Source of the DNA: Ideonella dechloratans | GTDB lineage: Bacteria > Pseudomonadota > Gammaproteobacteria > Burkholderiales > Burkholderiaceae_C | Assembly (NCBI RefSeq): GCF_021049305.1 | Contig: NZ_CP088082.1 | Span: 372,001 to 436,000 of the forward strand | Direction of reading: 5' to 3' | Length of the DNA stretch: 64,000 bases | Part shown: one piece after another, positions 8,241 through 18,571 of the stretch | How positions within the stretch are numbered: the first letter of the stretch is position 1 | Layout of the letters: each line of letters opens with the position of its first letter | Program-made: the position numbers and the translations under genes | The notes under the pieces: generated by a model | Databases searched by the model: none | Told to the model about the DNA's origin: nothing | Seen by the model: only the letters and a program-made list of their open reading frames with translations

Positions 8241-9242
8241 CTAGGCGAAATGCGTCACGTCCTTCAGCCGTCGGTAGGAGTCCTGGCGGGCCAGCGGGTC
8301 GTGCACGGCGCAGGCGACGATCAGTTCGTCGGCACCGGTGCGCTCGAGCAGCTGTCCCAGCTGTTCGGTGACCCGCTGCGCGTCGCCCACGGCGCTGACC
8401 GCCAGCATGCGATGGACCCCGGCCTGCTCCTCGGGCCGCCACAGACGGGCCAGCTCCGCCGGGTCGATGGGCCGCGGCAGCGGGCCGCGCTGGCCGCGCA
8501 ACATGCCCAGCACCCGCAGCTGGGCTGAGGTGAAGAGATGCTCGGCCGCCTCGTTGCTGTCGGCCACGATGACGTTGCAGCCCACCATGGCGTGGGGCCG
8601 CGGCCAGCGCTCGGAGGGGCGGTAGGTGCGGCGGTAGATGTCCAGGGCTTGGTCCAGCATGTCGGGCGCGAAATGCGAGGCGAAGGCGAAGGGCAGCCCC
8701 AGCCAGGCCGCCAGCTGGGCCGAGAACAGGCTGGAGCCCAGCAGCCAGACCGGCACCTCGGTGCCGCGGCCGGGGATGGCGCGCACGGTCTGGCCGGGTC
8801 GATCCTCGGCGGCCAGGTAGCCCATCAGCTCCTGCACGTCGCGGGGGAACTCGTCTTCGCTGCCGGCCAGCGCCTGCCGGCGCAGGGCGCGGGCGGTGGC
8901 GCCGTCCGTGCCGGGCGCGCGGCCCAGGCCCAGGTCGATGCGCCCCGGGAACAGCGTGGCCAGGGTGCCGAACTGCTCGGCCACCACCAGCGGGGCGTGG
9001 TTGGGCAGCATGATGCCGCCCGAGCCCACCCGGATGCGCGAGGTGGCGGCCGCCACCTGGCCGATCAGCACCGCGGTGGCGGAGCAGGCCAGGCCATCCA
9101 TGTTGTGGTGTTCGGCCAGCCAGTAGCGCTGGTAGCCCCATTGCTCGGCCTGGCGGGCCAATGCCAGGGTGTTGCCGATGGCCTGGGCAGGCGTGCTGCC
9201 TTCGGGGATGGGAACGAGGTCGAGGATGGACAAGGGGATCAT
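8241..9242 (-). CDS. LLM-class flavin-dependent oxidoreductase (bacterial luciferase-like)
   Basis: A 333-residue TIM-barrel enzyme of the luciferase-like monooxygenase superfamily, using FMNH2 or F420-type flavin. Hallmarks are the start [34 protein letters not shown], the [20 protein letters not shown] segment and [14 protein letters not shown] (as [14 protein letters not shown]), all characteristic of the alkanal monooxygenase-like subgroup in which an EHHN tetrapeptide lines the active site. The substrate is unknown. It is divergent from the gene pair at 9289, and a 46-bp gap holds both promoters or leaders. Confidence 0.85.
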   Translation of the reverse strand: MIPLSILDLVPIPEGSTPAQAIGNTLALARQAEQWGYQRYWLAEHHNMDGLACSATAVLIGQVAAATSRIRVGSGGIMLPNHAPLVVAEQFGTLATLFPGRIDLGLGRAPGTDGATARALRRQALAGSEDEFPRDVQELMGYLAAEDRPGQTVRAIPGRGTEVPVWLLGSSLFSAQLAAWLGLPFAFASHFAPDMLDQALDIYRRTYRPSERWPRPHAMVGCNVIVADSNEAAEHLFTSAQLRVLGMLRGQRGPLPRPIDPAELARLWRPEEQAGVHRMLAVSAVGDAQRVTEQLGQLLERTGADELIVACAVHDPLARQDSYRRLKDVTHFA

Positions 9243-9288
9243 GGCCCGCATCCTGCCCGAGTGGCGGCAACCGTTCACAATGGAGGGC

Positions 9289-9588
9289 ATGAAGACCTTG
9301 TTTTCGATGCTGTTCAAGGCCGTTGCCACCGCCCTGGGGCTGGTGCTGATGGCCGGCCTGCTGCTGGCGGGCCTGCTGACGGCGGTGATCGTTCTGGTGT
9401 GGGCCCGCCTGCGCGGCCGCCCGCTGCCCGCGGTCAACCTGCGCTGGGGCCGGCCCGGTGGCTTCTCCGGGGCGGGCCGCGCCCCCGCGGGCGAGGTGGT
9501 GGACATCGACGCCCGCGAGGTGGACGGTGCCGCCGCGTCGCGCGCAGGCACCGTCCGGCCGGCGCTGGAGGAGCCCGGCACCCGATGA
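9289..9588 (+). CDS. Hypothetical single-span membrane protein
   Basis: A 99-residue protein with one long hydrophobic stretch at about residues 9-38 ([20 protein letters not shown] and TAVIVLVW), followed by a basic, Gly/Ala/Pro-rich tail with VVDIDAREV. The start at 9289 follows GGAGGG closely, and an in-frame ATG at 9280 is the alternative. The stop overlaps the next gene's start as ATGA, so the pair is translationally coupled. No family is recognised. Confidence 0.6.
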   Translation: MKTLFSMLFKAVATALGLVLMAGLLLAGLLTAVIVLVWARLRGRPLPAVNLRWGRPGGFSGAGRAPAGEVVDIDAREVDGAAASRAGTVRPALEEPGTR

Positions 9589-9950
9589 GCCCGCCGGTGG
9601 GAGACCGCCCCGAGCGCTGGGTGCTGGATGCGGGTGAGGCCGATGTGGCCTTGCTGGACATTCCCGCCGTGCTGCATGACGAGCGGGTGTTCGAGATCGA
9701 CGTGCGCCTGGAGGTGCGCCACCGGGGCGGGCCCGAGGCAGGCTGGCATGAGCTGAAGGTGGAGCTCGATGGCGCCCAGGTCTGGGCCCGCCGGCTGGAT
9801 ACCCCCGCCGGCAATGCCGATTCGCTCGACTACCATTGCCGTCGCGCAGTGCCGGCCGGTCGGGCCCTGCGGGTGCGGGCCGTGACTGCGGTCGGCCCGG
9901 GGGTGCAGCGGCGCCGCCTGTACATCGAAGCGGAATTGGCACAACTCTGA
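9585..9950 (+). CDS. Hypothetical protein, translationally coupled
   Basis: A 121-residue soluble protein beginning [20 protein letters not shown]. Alternating hydrophobic residues ([52 protein letters not shown]) suggest a small beta-sandwich. No catalytic motif and no signal peptide are seen. Its ATG overlaps the stop of the preceding membrane protein gene (ATGA at 9585-9588), implying the two products are made together and may interact. Confidence 0.6.
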   Translation: MSPPVGDRPERWVLDAGEADVALLDIPAVLHDERVFEIDVRLEVRHRGGPEAGWHELKVELDGAQVWARRLDTPAGNADSLDYHCRRAVPAGRALRVRAVTAVGPGVQRRRLYIEAELAQL

Positions 9951-10033
9951 GCAGACGACCGGCGCCCGGGGATGGACAATCCTCGTCGGACGACGTGCTC
10001 CGCCGAGCCGTCCGTCGCAGGAGAAACAACGTC

Positions 10034-12838
10034 TTGAGCCTCAAAGCCAGCCATGCAGGGATGCCACAGCCGCCGGGGCCGGGGGCATGGGGCCTGCTGG
10101 CGGCCGGCGCGCTGGTGTTGCTGTCCCTCTGGCCCCCCTTGCAGGCGCTGATGCCGGAGTGGACCCTGCCGACCCGCCTGTCCTTCCTGATGCTGGCCGG
10201 CGCAACGTGGGGGCATCGGCGCCATCCGCGACTGGCCGCGGCCGTGGCCGCGGGGGCCGCGCTGCTGGTGCTGGCTTCCGCCCTCATCCACGGCCTGGCC
10301 CATGGCCCCGCCGGCATCGGCCGTCCCCCCGGCTGGCCCCTGCTGCAGCTGGGCCTGGCCTCGGGCGGGTTGGTGGTCTGGTCCGTCGCCCAGCCCCCGG
10401 CAGGGCGTGTCGGCTGGACCTGGCTGGGGGCCGCCGGGCAACTGGGCGTGGCGCTGGCCGCCTGGGGCGGGGCAGACCTGTCCTGGCCCATCCGGGGCCT
10501 GCTGTCCTGGCTGGCCGCCGCCGGTCTGTGGCTGGCCTGGGTTCAGCCGGTGCCGGCGGCCCTGCTTCGGGCGCTGGAGGGGATGCTGCACCGTCTGCGG
10601 CAGCGCGCGCCTGCCGGCGGAGCTTCGGGCCCGGGGCTGCCCGCACCTGGCGCGGCCCCGCCACCGGCCTCGCCGGCCGAGCCCGAGCCGGTGGCCCTCA
10701 GCCGCGGCCTGCTGCAGCTCGCCGGCTGGGGCATGGCGATGGTGTCGCTGGGCGAGGAGCCTCGCATCATTGCCAGCAACCCGGCCTTCGCGGCGCTGCT
10801 GGGGCATGACGTCGAGGCGCTGGAAGGCATGCTGGAGCGGCGCTGCGTGGCACCGTCCTGCTGGGTGGCCTTGGCCACGGCCCGGGCGCAGGCCCAGATC
10901 CAGGGCGGTGCGCAGGTGGAACTGCGGCACCGCCACCGCAACGGCCACGAGCTGTCCACGCTGGTGCATCTGACCCTGGTGCGCGACGCCACCGGTCAGC
11001 CATCGCACTACCTGGTCAGCGTGCAGGACATCAGTGCGCTCAAGCAGGTCCAGCAGCAGGCCCTGGGGCTGGCCACGCAGCTGCATGCGGTGCTGGAGGC
11101 CATGCCCGTGGGGGTGTGGATCGGCGACGCCCAGGGGCAGACCGAGCGCATCAACCCCGCCGTCCAGATCCTGGGCCTCTATGGCAGGCCGGAACAGGCC
11201 AGCGGGCGGGGCGACCATGAGTCGCTGATGCGCCGCGCGGTGATCACCGGCGATGTGGTGCGCAGCGGCCTGCGCGCCGTGCCGGACGCCCAGGGCGTGA
11301 TGCGCGAGATCCAGATCACCGCCAAACCCATCCTCGACGGCCGTGGCCGGGTGGTGGGCGTGCTGGCGGTGGACGAGGACCTGACCGAGGCCCGGCGCAG
11401 CGCGCTGGCCCTGCGCCATTCCAGCGAGTTGCTGGAGCGCATCTTCAATGCCAGCATGGCGGGCATGGCCCTGGTCAACGAGGCGGGCGAGGTCGTGCGC
11501 TGCAACCTGGCCTGGCGGCTGCTCGTCGATGCCATGGAGGGCCAGTCGTTGCTGGCCACGCTGTCCGCCGGCGATCTGATCACGGTGCGCGAGGAGCTCG
11601 CGGCCATTGCGCGGGGAGAGCGCGGCATGCACATGGGCGAGCACGCGGTGCGCCGGCCAGCGGCCGAGCCGGCGTGGACGTCCCTGGTGCTGAGCCGTCT
11701 GCCGGGGGAAACCGACGAACAGGTGCGCCTGCTGGTGCAGGCCGCCGACGTGGAGGCACGCCGGCGGGCCGACGAGGAGATCGCCGCGGCACGTCTGCGG
11801 CTGACCGCGGCCCAGCGCATGGCCGGCATGGGCGAATGGCAGCTGGATGTGGAGCGCGGGACCGTGAACTGCTCCTTGGAGTTGCTGCGCCTGCTGGGCT
11901 ACGGGCCGTCGGACCAGGTGCTGCCGCGCGGGCGCTGGATCGAGCGCATGCCGACCGAGGACCGGGCGAGCTACGCGGCGGCGCTGGAGCAGGCCCTGCA
12001 GGGCGACGGCCGCCTGAGCATCGACACCCGCCTGATGCGCCCCGATGGCGAGGTGATGGTGGTGCACCTGCATGCGGTGATGCAGCGCAGCGGCAGCGGC
12101 AAGGTGCTGATGGGCACCCTGCAGGATGTGACCGAGCGCAAGCGCATCGAGGACGCGCTGCGGGCTTCGCGCGAGCAGTTGCGTGCGCTGGTGGTCTACG
12201 AGGGCCAGTTGATCGAGGACGAGCGCAAGCGCATTGCCCGCGAGGTGCACGACGAACTCGGCCAGCTGGTCACGGCCCTGCGCATGGATCTGTCGATGCT
12301 GCGCCAGCGCCTCTCGGCCGACCCGGATGCCCTGCAGCGGGCCGAGCGCATGCGCCAGACCATGGCGACGATGAGCGACGTGGTGCGGCATGTGGCCTCG
12401 CACCTGCGGCCCGGTGCCCTGGACATGGGCCTGGTGGCCGCCATCGAGTGGCTGGCCGAGGACTTCTCGCTGCGCTGGGAGACCCGCTGCCAGCTGGAAC
12501 TGCCCCATGAGCAGGAGCCCAGCCTGCCAGAATCGGTGGCGCTGGCCCTGTTCCGGGCCGTGCAGGAGTCGCTCACCAACATCGCCAAGCATGCACAGGC
12601 CAGCCAGGTCACCATCGCGCTGGAGCAGCGCGGTACCCTTCTGCACCTGACGGTGCGCGACAACGGCCGGGGTTTCGACCCCGAGGTGGTGGCCGCGCGC
12701 CGTGGCGGCGGCCTGGGGCTGCTGGGCATGCGCGAGCGCATGCTGGCCATCGGCGCCGTCATCGACATTGCCACCGGACCCACCGGCACGGTGGTGGATA
12801 TCCTCTACGACATGGACAAGAACCCGAGCACACCATGA
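10034..12838 (+). CDS. NarX/UhpB-type sensor histidine kinase with multiple PAS domains
   Basis: About 934 residues. A TTG start at 10034 sits 10 nt after AGGAG (10019-10023); the first ATG, at 10061, has no such site. The N-terminal 180 residues hold six or so membrane spans. Four PAS-like segments follow ([77 protein letters not shown]). The HisKA_3 domain has [20 protein letters not shown] with phospho-acceptor His739, then a NarX-type ATPase ([30 protein letters not shown]). Its stop overlaps the start of the NarL-type regulator (ATGA), its evident partner. Confidence 0.85.
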   Translation: MSLKASHAGMPQPPGPGAWGLLAAGALVLLSLWPPLQALMPEWTLPTRLSFLMLAGATWGHRRHPRLAAAVAAGAALLVLASALIHGLAHGPAGIGRPPGWPLLQLGLASGGLVVWSVAQPPAGRVGWTWLGAAGQLGVALAAWGGADLSWPIRGLLSWLAAAGLWLAWVQPVPAALLRALEGMLHRLRQRAPAGGASGPGLPAPGAAPPPASPAEPEPVALSRGLLQLAGWGMAMVSLGEEPRIIASNPAFAALLGHDVEALEGMLERRCVAPSCWVALATARAQAQIQGGAQVELRHRHRNGHELSTLVHLTLVRDATGQPSHYLVSVQDISALKQVQQQALGLATQLHAVLEAMPVGVWIGDAQGQTERINPAVQILGLYGRPEQASGRGDHESLMRRAVITGDVVRSGLRAVPDAQGVMREIQITAKPILDGRGRVVGVLAVDEDLTEARRSALALRHSSELLERIFNASMAGMALVNEAGEVVRCNLAWRLLVDAMEGQSLLATLSAGDLITVREELAAIARGERGMHMGEHAVRRPAAEPAWTSLVLSRLPGETDEQVRLLVQAADVEARRRADEEIAAARLRLTAAQRMAGMGEWQLDVERGTVNCSLELLRLLGYGPSDQVLPRGRWIERMPTEDRASYAAALEQALQGDGRLSIDTRLMRPDGEVMVVHLHAVMQRSGSGKVLMGTLQDVTERKRIEDALRASREQLRALVVYEGQLIEDERKRIAREVHDELGQLVTALRMDLSMLRQRLSADPDALQRAERMRQTMATMSDVVRHVASHLRPGALDMGLVAAIEWLAEDFSLRWETRCQLELPHEQEPSLPESVALALFRAVQESLTNIAKHAQASQVTIALEQRGTLLHLTVRDNGRGFDPEVVAARRGGGLGLLGMRERMLAIGAVIDIATGPTGTVVDILYDMDKNPSTP

Positions 12839-13473
12839 ATCCGATCCACGTCATCCTCGCGGACGATCACAGCATCGTGCGCAGCGGCCTGCGCCAGCTC
12901 CTGGACAGCATCGACGGCCTGCAGGTCGTCGGCGAGGCTGCCAACGGCGAGGCCCTGCTGGAGGTGCTGGCCGGCACCCCGGCCGACATCCTGCTGCTGG
13001 ACCTGTCCATGCCCGGCCTGAGCGGTGTGGACCTGATCAACCGCATCCGCCATGTCCATCCCAATCTGCCGGTCATGGTGCTGTCCATGCATGCGGAGGC
13101 GCCGATCGTGGCGCGCGTGCTGCGCGCCGGCGCCTCCGGCTACGCGACCAAGGACTGCGACCCCGGCACCCTGGTGGCGGCGGTGCGGCGGGTGGCCGAG
13201 GGTGGTCGCTTCATCGATCCCTCGCTGGTCGATTCCGTGGTCTTCCAGGTGGACCGGCCCGAATCGCAGCCGCACGATCTGCTGTCCCCGCGCGAGCGCG
13301 AGGTGCTCGAGCGCATTGCCGCGGGCCAGGCGCTGGGCGACATCGCCGACGAGCTGCACCTCAGCCCCAAGACGGTGAGTACCCACAAGATGCGGCTGAT
13401 GCAGAAGCTCAACCTGCAGACCAATGCCGACCTGCTGAAGTACGCGGTGCGGCACGGCATCACGAACGGCTAG
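12835..13473 (+). CDS. NarL/FixJ-family response regulator
   Basis: A 212-residue two-domain regulator. The receiver has the acidic pocket (ILADDHS), phospho-acceptor Asp56 in ILLLDLSMPG, a Ser/Thr switch (VLSMHAE) and Lys near 104 (YATKDCD). A LuxR-type helix-turn-helix occupies about residues 148-205 (LSPREREVLERIAAGQALGD, HLSPKTVSTHKMRLMQKL). It is translationally coupled to the upstream PAS kinase and is expected to bind DNA when phosphorylated by it. Targets are not evident; the adjoining HD-GYP and hybrid-kinase genes are candidates. Confidence 0.92.
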   Translation: MNPIHVILADDHSIVRSGLRQLLDSIDGLQVVGEAANGEALLEVLAGTPADILLLDLSMPGLSGVDLINRIRHVHPNLPVMVLSMHAEAPIVARVLRAGASGYATKDCDPGTLVAAVRRVAEGGRFIDPSLVDSVVFQVDRPESQPHDLLSPREREVLERIAAGQALGDIADELHLSPKTVSTHKMRLMQKLNLQTNADLLKYAVRHGITNG

Positions 13474-13538
13474 CCGGCGCCCGCTCAACCCGCTCCGGCC
13501 GGCCGCGCCAAGAGAAGCCCACAGCCCAGGACACGACC

Positions 13539-14612
13539 ATGGATCTTCCCGCCCCCGCCACCTCCACGCCGCTGCTGAGCGGGGAGCCACCGTTCCGGGT
13601 GCTGCTGGTGGACGATGAGCCCCTGCAGTGGACCCTGGTGCAGGAGATCCTCTCCGGGCCCGGCTTCGAGGTCGAGATCGCGGCCGACGGCCTGCAGGGA
13701 CTGGCCTGCCTGGGGCGGGCGGATTTCGATGTGGTCCTCACCGACCGCCGCATGCCCGGCATGGACGGTGACGAGTTCTGCCGCCGGGTGCGGCGGCAGC
13801 CCGGCCTGGCCATGCTGCCCATCCTGATGGTCACCGGCAGCACCGCTTCCAGTGATCTGCAGGCCGGTCTGTCGGCCGGAGCCGACGACTTCCTGGGCAA
13901 GCCCTACAACCCGGTGGAACTGCTGGCCCGAGTGCGGGTGGCGGCCCAGCGCAAGCGGGCCATGGACCAGCTCGACAGCACCGAGTCCACGCTGTTCGCG
14001 CTGGCGCGCATGGTGGAGGCCAAGGACGAGAACACCGGTGACCACTGCAGCCGCCTGGCCCACAAGGCCGTGGGCTTCGGCCGGGCCCTGGGCCTGTCCA
14101 CGCCCGAACTGCACGCCCTGCGTCGTGGCGGCGTGCTGCACGACATCGGCAAGCTCGGCATCCCCGACCACATCCTGCTCAAGCCCGGCGCCCTGACCGA
14201 CGAGGAATGGGCCGTGATGCGTCAGCACACCACCATCGGCTACCACCTGGTGTCCAACCTGCGCAGCATGCGGCTGACCGCGCCCGTCATCCGCCACCAT
14301 CACGAGCGCTGGGATGGCAGCGGCTACCCGGACCGCCTGGCCGGGGAGGCCATTCCATTGCTGGCCCGCGTGTTCCAGATCGTGGACATCCACGACGCCC
14401 TGACCTACGAGCGGCCCTACAAGAAGGCGCTGAGCGAGGCCCAGGCCCGGGCCATCCTGGAAGAGGAGACCGCCCGGGGCTGGCGGGATCCGGCCCTGGT
14501 CCGTGCCTTCTTCGAGTGGACCGAACGGAACCCGGGCTGGGCCGAGCCGCCGGCCCAGCCGGCGGACGACCTGGGGATCCAGCTCTACGCCAGCCTGTCC
14601 AGCGCCGGCTGA
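13539..14612 (+). CDS. Response regulator with HD-GYP cyclic-di-GMP phosphodiesterase domain
   Basis: A 357-residue protein. The N-terminal receiver has VLLVDDEP and phospho-acceptor Asp69 in VLTDRRMPGMDG. A C-terminal HD-GYP domain carries the metal-binding HD in HDIGKLGIPDHILLKPG (about residue 201) and the second signature HHERWDGSGYP (about residue 254), both intact, so hydrolysis of cyclic-di-GMP is expected. It lies 65 bp downstream of the NarL-type gene and upstream of the MASE3 hybrid kinase, forming a four-gene signalling block on one strand. It probably lowers cyclic-di-GMP and so favours motility over biofilm. Confidence 0.92.
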   Translation: MDLPAPATSTPLLSGEPPFRVLLVDDEPLQWTLVQEILSGPGFEVEIAADGLQGLACLGRADFDVVLTDRRMPGMDGDEFCRRVRRQPGLAMLPILMVTGSTASSDLQAGLSAGADDFLGKPYNPVELLARVRVAAQRKRAMDQLDSTESTLFALARMVEAKDENTGDHCSRLAHKAVGFGRALGLSTPELHALRRGGVLHDIGKLGIPDHILLKPGALTDEEWAVMRQHTTIGYHLVSNLRSMRLTAPVIRHHHERWDGSGYPDRLAGEAIPLLARVFQIVDIHDALTYERPYKKALSEAQARAILEEETARGWRDPALVRAFFEWTERNPGWAEPPAQPADDLGIQLYASLSSAG

Positions 14613-14655
14613 GGCCTGCGCGGGCCCGCTGCCTCCCCCCATCTTTTCATCTGCC

Positions 14656-17600
14656 GTGTCCCAAGAGTCGCCTTCCTCGCTGCGCCTTCACCTGGGCGAC
14701 CCCGGCCCCGAGTGGCGGCGCGCGCTGCCCTGGATGCTGCCCATCCTGGTGCTGCTGGCGCTGGAGTACTCGCCCTGGCGTGCGGCACTGGGCTTTCCCC
14801 TGTCGAGCTACCTGGGCTTCCACACCGCGGTCGAGCTGATCGCGATGACGATGGGCCTGGTGTGCTTCGGCCTGCTGTGGCTGACGCCTGCCACGGCGGT
14901 GCGCACCTCCACGGTGGTGCTGGCCAGCGCGGTGGCGGCGGCTGCGGGACTGGATCTGCTGCACGTGCTGTCCTATGCGGGCATGCCGGCGCTGGTGACC
15001 CCCTCCAGCCCCGAGAAGGCCATTGCCTTCTGGCTGGCCGGGCGGACGGCCCTGGCCGTGGGCCTGCTGGTCGCGGCCTGGGCGCCGCTGAGGCGCCTGG
15101 AGGCCCCCGGCCGGCGCTACCTCTGGCTGAGCCTGGCCCTGTTGGCCATGGCGGGCATTGTCTGGCTCGTGCTCTGGCATGCAGAGGCCTTGCCCCCCAC
15201 CTTCCTGCCCGGCGAGGGACTCACCCCCTTCAAGGTCGGTTTCGAGTTGGTGCTGGTGGGCATGAATCTGGTGGCCGCTGCCCGCCTGCAGCGGGTGGCA
15301 CGGCGGGTGGGCACGCCGGCGGTCAGCCTGGCCGTCGCGGCCATGTTCTGCGCCGTGGCCGGCCTGTGCTTTGCCAGCTACGCCAGCCCCTCGGACATGC
15401 TCAATGCCCTGGGGCATGTGGCCAAGATCCTGGCCTATGCCTACCTGGTGCGCACCGCCTACCTGCTGTCGCTGCGCCTGCCGCTGGCCCAGGCCGGCGG
15501 CCTGGCCGATGCCCTGACCGCCAGCGGCAATCCCACGCTGATCTGCTCCGAGCTGGGCAGCATCCACTGGGTCAACCCGGCGTTCACCCAGGTCACCGGC
15601 TACACGCTGACCGAGCTGCGCGGACGCAGCCTGGCCGGCCTGTGCAGCGGCGCCGATGCCCGGTGGTCCGAGCAGCAGCAGGCCATGGCCAACGGCCAGT
15701 CCTGGCAGGGCCACGTCACGATGCGGCGCAAGGACGGCAGCAGCTACCTGGACAGCCGCCGCCTGACTCCCATCCGCAACGCGCAGGGCCACCTCAATGC
15801 CTACGTGATGACGGGCGAGGACATCACCGAGCGGGAGGCCCAGGCCCACGCGCTGGCGGCCGGTCAGGAGCGGCTGCGCGCCCTGCTGGCCTCGGCGCCG
15901 GACGCGGTGATCGTCATCGACCCTGCCGGCATGGTGCAACTGGCCAACCAGGCGGCCGAGCAGATGTTCGGCTACAGCCGCGCCGAGATGGTCGGGCAGA
16001 ACGTGCGCATGCTGATGCCGGCCGAGGTGGCGGACGTGCACGACGGCCATCTGCAGCGCTACGCCCAGACCGGCGACCCCCGCATCATCGGCCGGGGCCG
16101 CGACGTGGAAGGCCAGCACCGGGATGGCCACCGGATGGACCTGCACCTGACCGTCGGCGAGGCCCAGCTGCCCGACGGCAAGGTCTACATCGGCTTCATG
16201 CGCGACACCCGCGAGCAGCGTCAGGCCCAGCGCGCGCTGGCCGAGCGCGAGCAGCGCTACCGCGCGCTGATGGACACCGCCATCGACGGAGTGATCCTCA
16301 GCGACCTCGACGGCCGCATCCTCGAGGCCAACGACGCCTACAGCCGCCTGTCCGGTTACAGCCGTGACGAGTTGCGGCGCATGAAGATCGTGGACCTGCA
16401 GGCCGAGTTCGACACCGCCGGTGTGGCCGACCGCATGCGGCGCGTCGTCCAGCAGGGCAACCTGCAGTTCGAGACCTGGCACCGCAGCAAGCAGGGGGTG
16501 GTCTGGCCGGTGGAGGTCTCGGTGGCCCACTGGGCGGTCGATGGCGGTCAGCTGTTCATCTTTGCCCGCGACCTCAGCGCGCGCAAGATGGCCGAGCGCG
16601 CGCTGCGCGAGAGCGAGGAACGTCTGGCTCTGGCTCTGCGGGGCACCAACGACGGTCTGTGGGACTACGACTTCCTGGACCAGTCGCTGTTCCTCTCGCC
16701 ACGCTGGAAGGAGATGCTGGGCTATGGCGAGGCCGAGCTGCCCAGCCAGCTCGACTGGGTGCGCCGGCTGCTGCACCCCGAGGACGCGCTGAGTGCCCAT
16801 GCCGCGGTGGCCGACCTGCTGGCCGGACGGGGCGGGGACCGCTTCGAGCTGGAGCTGCGCCTGCGCCACAAGGACGGTCACTGGATGCCGGTGCTCTGCC
16901 GCGGCCAGCTGGTGCGCGACGAGGCCGGGCAGCCCCTGCGCCTGATCGGCACCCACCAGGATCTGAGCGAGCGCCGCCGGGCCGAGCAGTCCCTGCGCGA
17001 GAGCGAGGACAAGCTGCGCAGCCTCTTCGAGCTCTCGCCCCTGGGCATCGCGATGTGCACGATGGACGGGCGGCTGGTGGAATTCAACGAGGCCTATCGC
17101 GCCCTGCTGGGCTTCGACGCCGCGACGCTGCGCAGCATGACCTACTGGGAGCTCACACCCCCGGAGTACGTGCAGGCCGAGGCCGAACAGCTGCAGGCGG
17201 TGGCCCACACCGGCCGCTACGGTCCGTACGACAAGGAGTACCTGCGCGCCGACGGCAGCCGGGTGCCGGTGCGGATGAACGGGGTGCGCATCGAACTGGC
17301 CGGCCAGCACTACCTCTGGTCCATCACCGAGGACCTGACGGCCCAGCGCCGTGTCGAGGCCGAGCGCCAGGCGCTGGCGCAGCAGCAGATGCAGTCGCAG
17401 AAGCTCGAAGCCCTGGGCCAGCTGACCGGCGGCATCGCGCACGACTTCAACAACATGCTCGGCGGCATCCTGGGACTGGCCAGCCTGGGGCTGGAGCGCC
17501 ACGTCGAGGATCCCGACAGCAAGCTCGCCCAGTACCTGCGCGAGATCGTGCGCACCAGCGAGCGGGGCCGCGACCTGGTGGCCAAGATGCTGGCCTATGT

Positions 17601-18564
17601 CCGCACCGGCGAGCCGGCCGTCAGCCCGCCCCAGGCCCTGGCGCCGATCGTCGGCGAGGTCTGCGACCTGCTGCGGGCCTCGATGCCTGCCGGCGTCAGT
17701 CTGGACTGCCGCTGCCCGGACCCGGTGCCGCCGGCACGCATCTCGGCGGTGGACCTGCACCAGATTGTCATGAACCTGGTGCTCAATGCCCGCGACGCGG
17801 TGGGGCAGGGCGGCCGCATCGAGGTGGGCTTGTGCCATCAGCGCCAGGTGCCTGCCTCGGGGGGGGGGCAACTGTGCAGCCACTGCCACCAGCCGCTGCC
17901 GCAGGATTGCGTGGTGCTGGAAGTGCGCGACGACGGGCCGGGCATCCCGCCGGAGCTGCGGCCCCGCATCTTCGATCCCTTCTTCACCACCAAAGCGGTG
18001 GGCAAGGGCACGGGCCTGGGCCTGGCTTCGGTGACGGGGCTGGTGCACCGGGCCGGCGGGCATGTGCAGGTGGTCGCGCCGGCCGGCGGCGGCACGCTGA
18101 TGCGCGTGCTGCTGCCCGCGGCCGGCGAGGCCGTGGTCCGGGTCGAGACGGTGCGCCCGGTCCCCCTGCCCCTGCCCTCCGGGGGGGCAGTCTGGGTGGT
18201 GGACGACGATCCCGCGGTGCTGGTCTTCCTCACCGAGCTGCTGCGCGAGAGCGGTTTCGAGGTCCAGGCCTTTGCCGAGCCCCGGCCGGCCCTGGACGCG
18301 CTGCGGGCCATCCAGGGCCAGTCGCAGGCGCATCCCGTGGCCCTGATCACCGACCAGACCATGCCCGGCATGTCCGGCGCCGAGCTGGCCCAGGCGGCGC
18401 TGGCCCTGTTGCCCAAGCTGCCGGTGGTGCTGTGCACCGGCTACAGCGAGCACATCGACGCCGAGGGCGCGCGGGCGCTGGGGGTGCGCTGCTTCCTGCG
18501 CAAACCCTTCGATTCCCAGGAGCTGCTGGCGGCCCTGGCCGGCGTGCTGCCCGAGCCCGGCTGA
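14656..18564 (+). CDS. MASE3-PAS hybrid sensor histidine kinase/response regulator
   Basis: About 1302 residues from a GTG at 14656; the first ATG, at 14733, would remove 25 residues before the first span. A MASE3-like membrane sensor takes up residues about 25-275 (SSYLGFHTAVELIAMTMGLV, DLLHVLSYAGMPALVTPSSP). Five PAS segments follow, at about 285-400, 410-525, 535-650, 655-775 and 785-905. The HisKA is LGQLTGGIAHDFNNMLGGIL with His929; the ATPase has DDGPGI, FDPFFTTK and GTGLGLASV; the receiver has Asp1233 in ALITDQTMPG. Odd points are a G10 tract (17859-17868) and an insertion with Cys1074, Cys1077 and Cys1085 before the DDGPGI box. Confidence 0.88.
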   Translation: MSQESPSSLRLHLGDPGPEWRRALPWMLPILVLLALEYSPWRAALGFPLSSYLGFHTAVELIAMTMGLVCFGLLWLTPATAVRTSTVVLASAVAAAAGLDLLHVLSYAGMPALVTPSSPEKAIAFWLAGRTALAVGLLVAAWAPLRRLEAPGRRYLWLSLALLAMAGIVWLVLWHAEALPPTFLPGEGLTPFKVGFELVLVGMNLVAAARLQRVARRVGTPAVSLAVAAMFCAVAGLCFASYASPSDMLNALGHVAKILAYAYLVRTAYLLSLRLPLAQAGGLADALTASGNPTLICSELGSIHWVNPAFTQVTGYTLTELRGRSLAGLCSGADARWSEQQQAMANGQSWQGHVTMRRKDGSSYLDSRRLTPIRNAQGHLNAYVMTGEDITEREAQAHALAAGQERLRALLASAPDAVIVIDPAGMVQLANQAAEQMFGYSRAEMVGQNVRMLMPAEVADVHDGHLQRYAQTGDPRIIGRGRDVEGQHRDGHRMDLHLTVGEAQLPDGKVYIGFMRDTREQRQAQRALAEREQRYRALMDTAIDGVILSDLDGRILEANDAYSRLSGYSRDELRRMKIVDLQAEFDTAGVADRMRRVVQQGNLQFETWHRSKQGVVWPVEVSVAHWAVDGGQLFIFARDLSARKMAERALRESEERLALALRGTNDGLWDYDFLDQSLFLSPRWKEMLGYGEAELPSQLDWVRRLLHPEDALSAHAAVADLLAGRGGDRFELELRLRHKDGHWMPVLCRGQLVRDEAGQPLRLIGTHQDLSERRRAEQSLRESEDKLRSLFELSPLGIAMCTMDGRLVEFNEAYRALLGFDAATLRSMTYWELTPPEYVQAEAEQLQAVAHTGRYGPYDKEYLRADGSRVPVRMNGVRIELAGQHYLWSITEDLTAQRRVEAERQALAQQQMQSQKLEALGQLTGGIAHDFNNMLGGILGLASLGLERHVEDPDSKLAQYLREIVRTSERGRDLVAKMLAYVRTGEPAVSPPQALAPIVGEVCDLLRASMPAGVSLDCRCPDPVPPARISAVDLHQIVMNLVLNARDAVGQGGRIEVGLCHQRQVPASGGGQLCSHCHQPLPQDCVVLEVRDDGPGIPPELRPRIFDPFFTTKAVGKGTGLGLASVTGLVHRAGGHVQVVAPAGGGTLMRVLLPAAGEAVVRVETVRPVPLPLPSGGAVWVVDDDPAVLVFLTELLRESGFEVQAFAEPRPALDALRAIQGQSQAHPVALITDQTMPGMSGAELAQAALALLPKLPVVLCTGYSEHIDAEGARALGVRCFLRKPFDSQELLAALAGVLPEPG
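17859..17868 (+). repeat. G10 homopolymer inside the MASE3 hybrid kinase gene
   Basis: Ten consecutive G residues encode the end of Ser1068 plus Gly1069-Gly1071. As read, the frame is intact. Gain or loss of one base would truncate the kinase within its ATPase domain and remove the receiver. Runs of this length are classic slippage sites and are also prone to sequencing error. Confidence 0.85.
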
Positions 18565-18571
18565 ACGCCCG

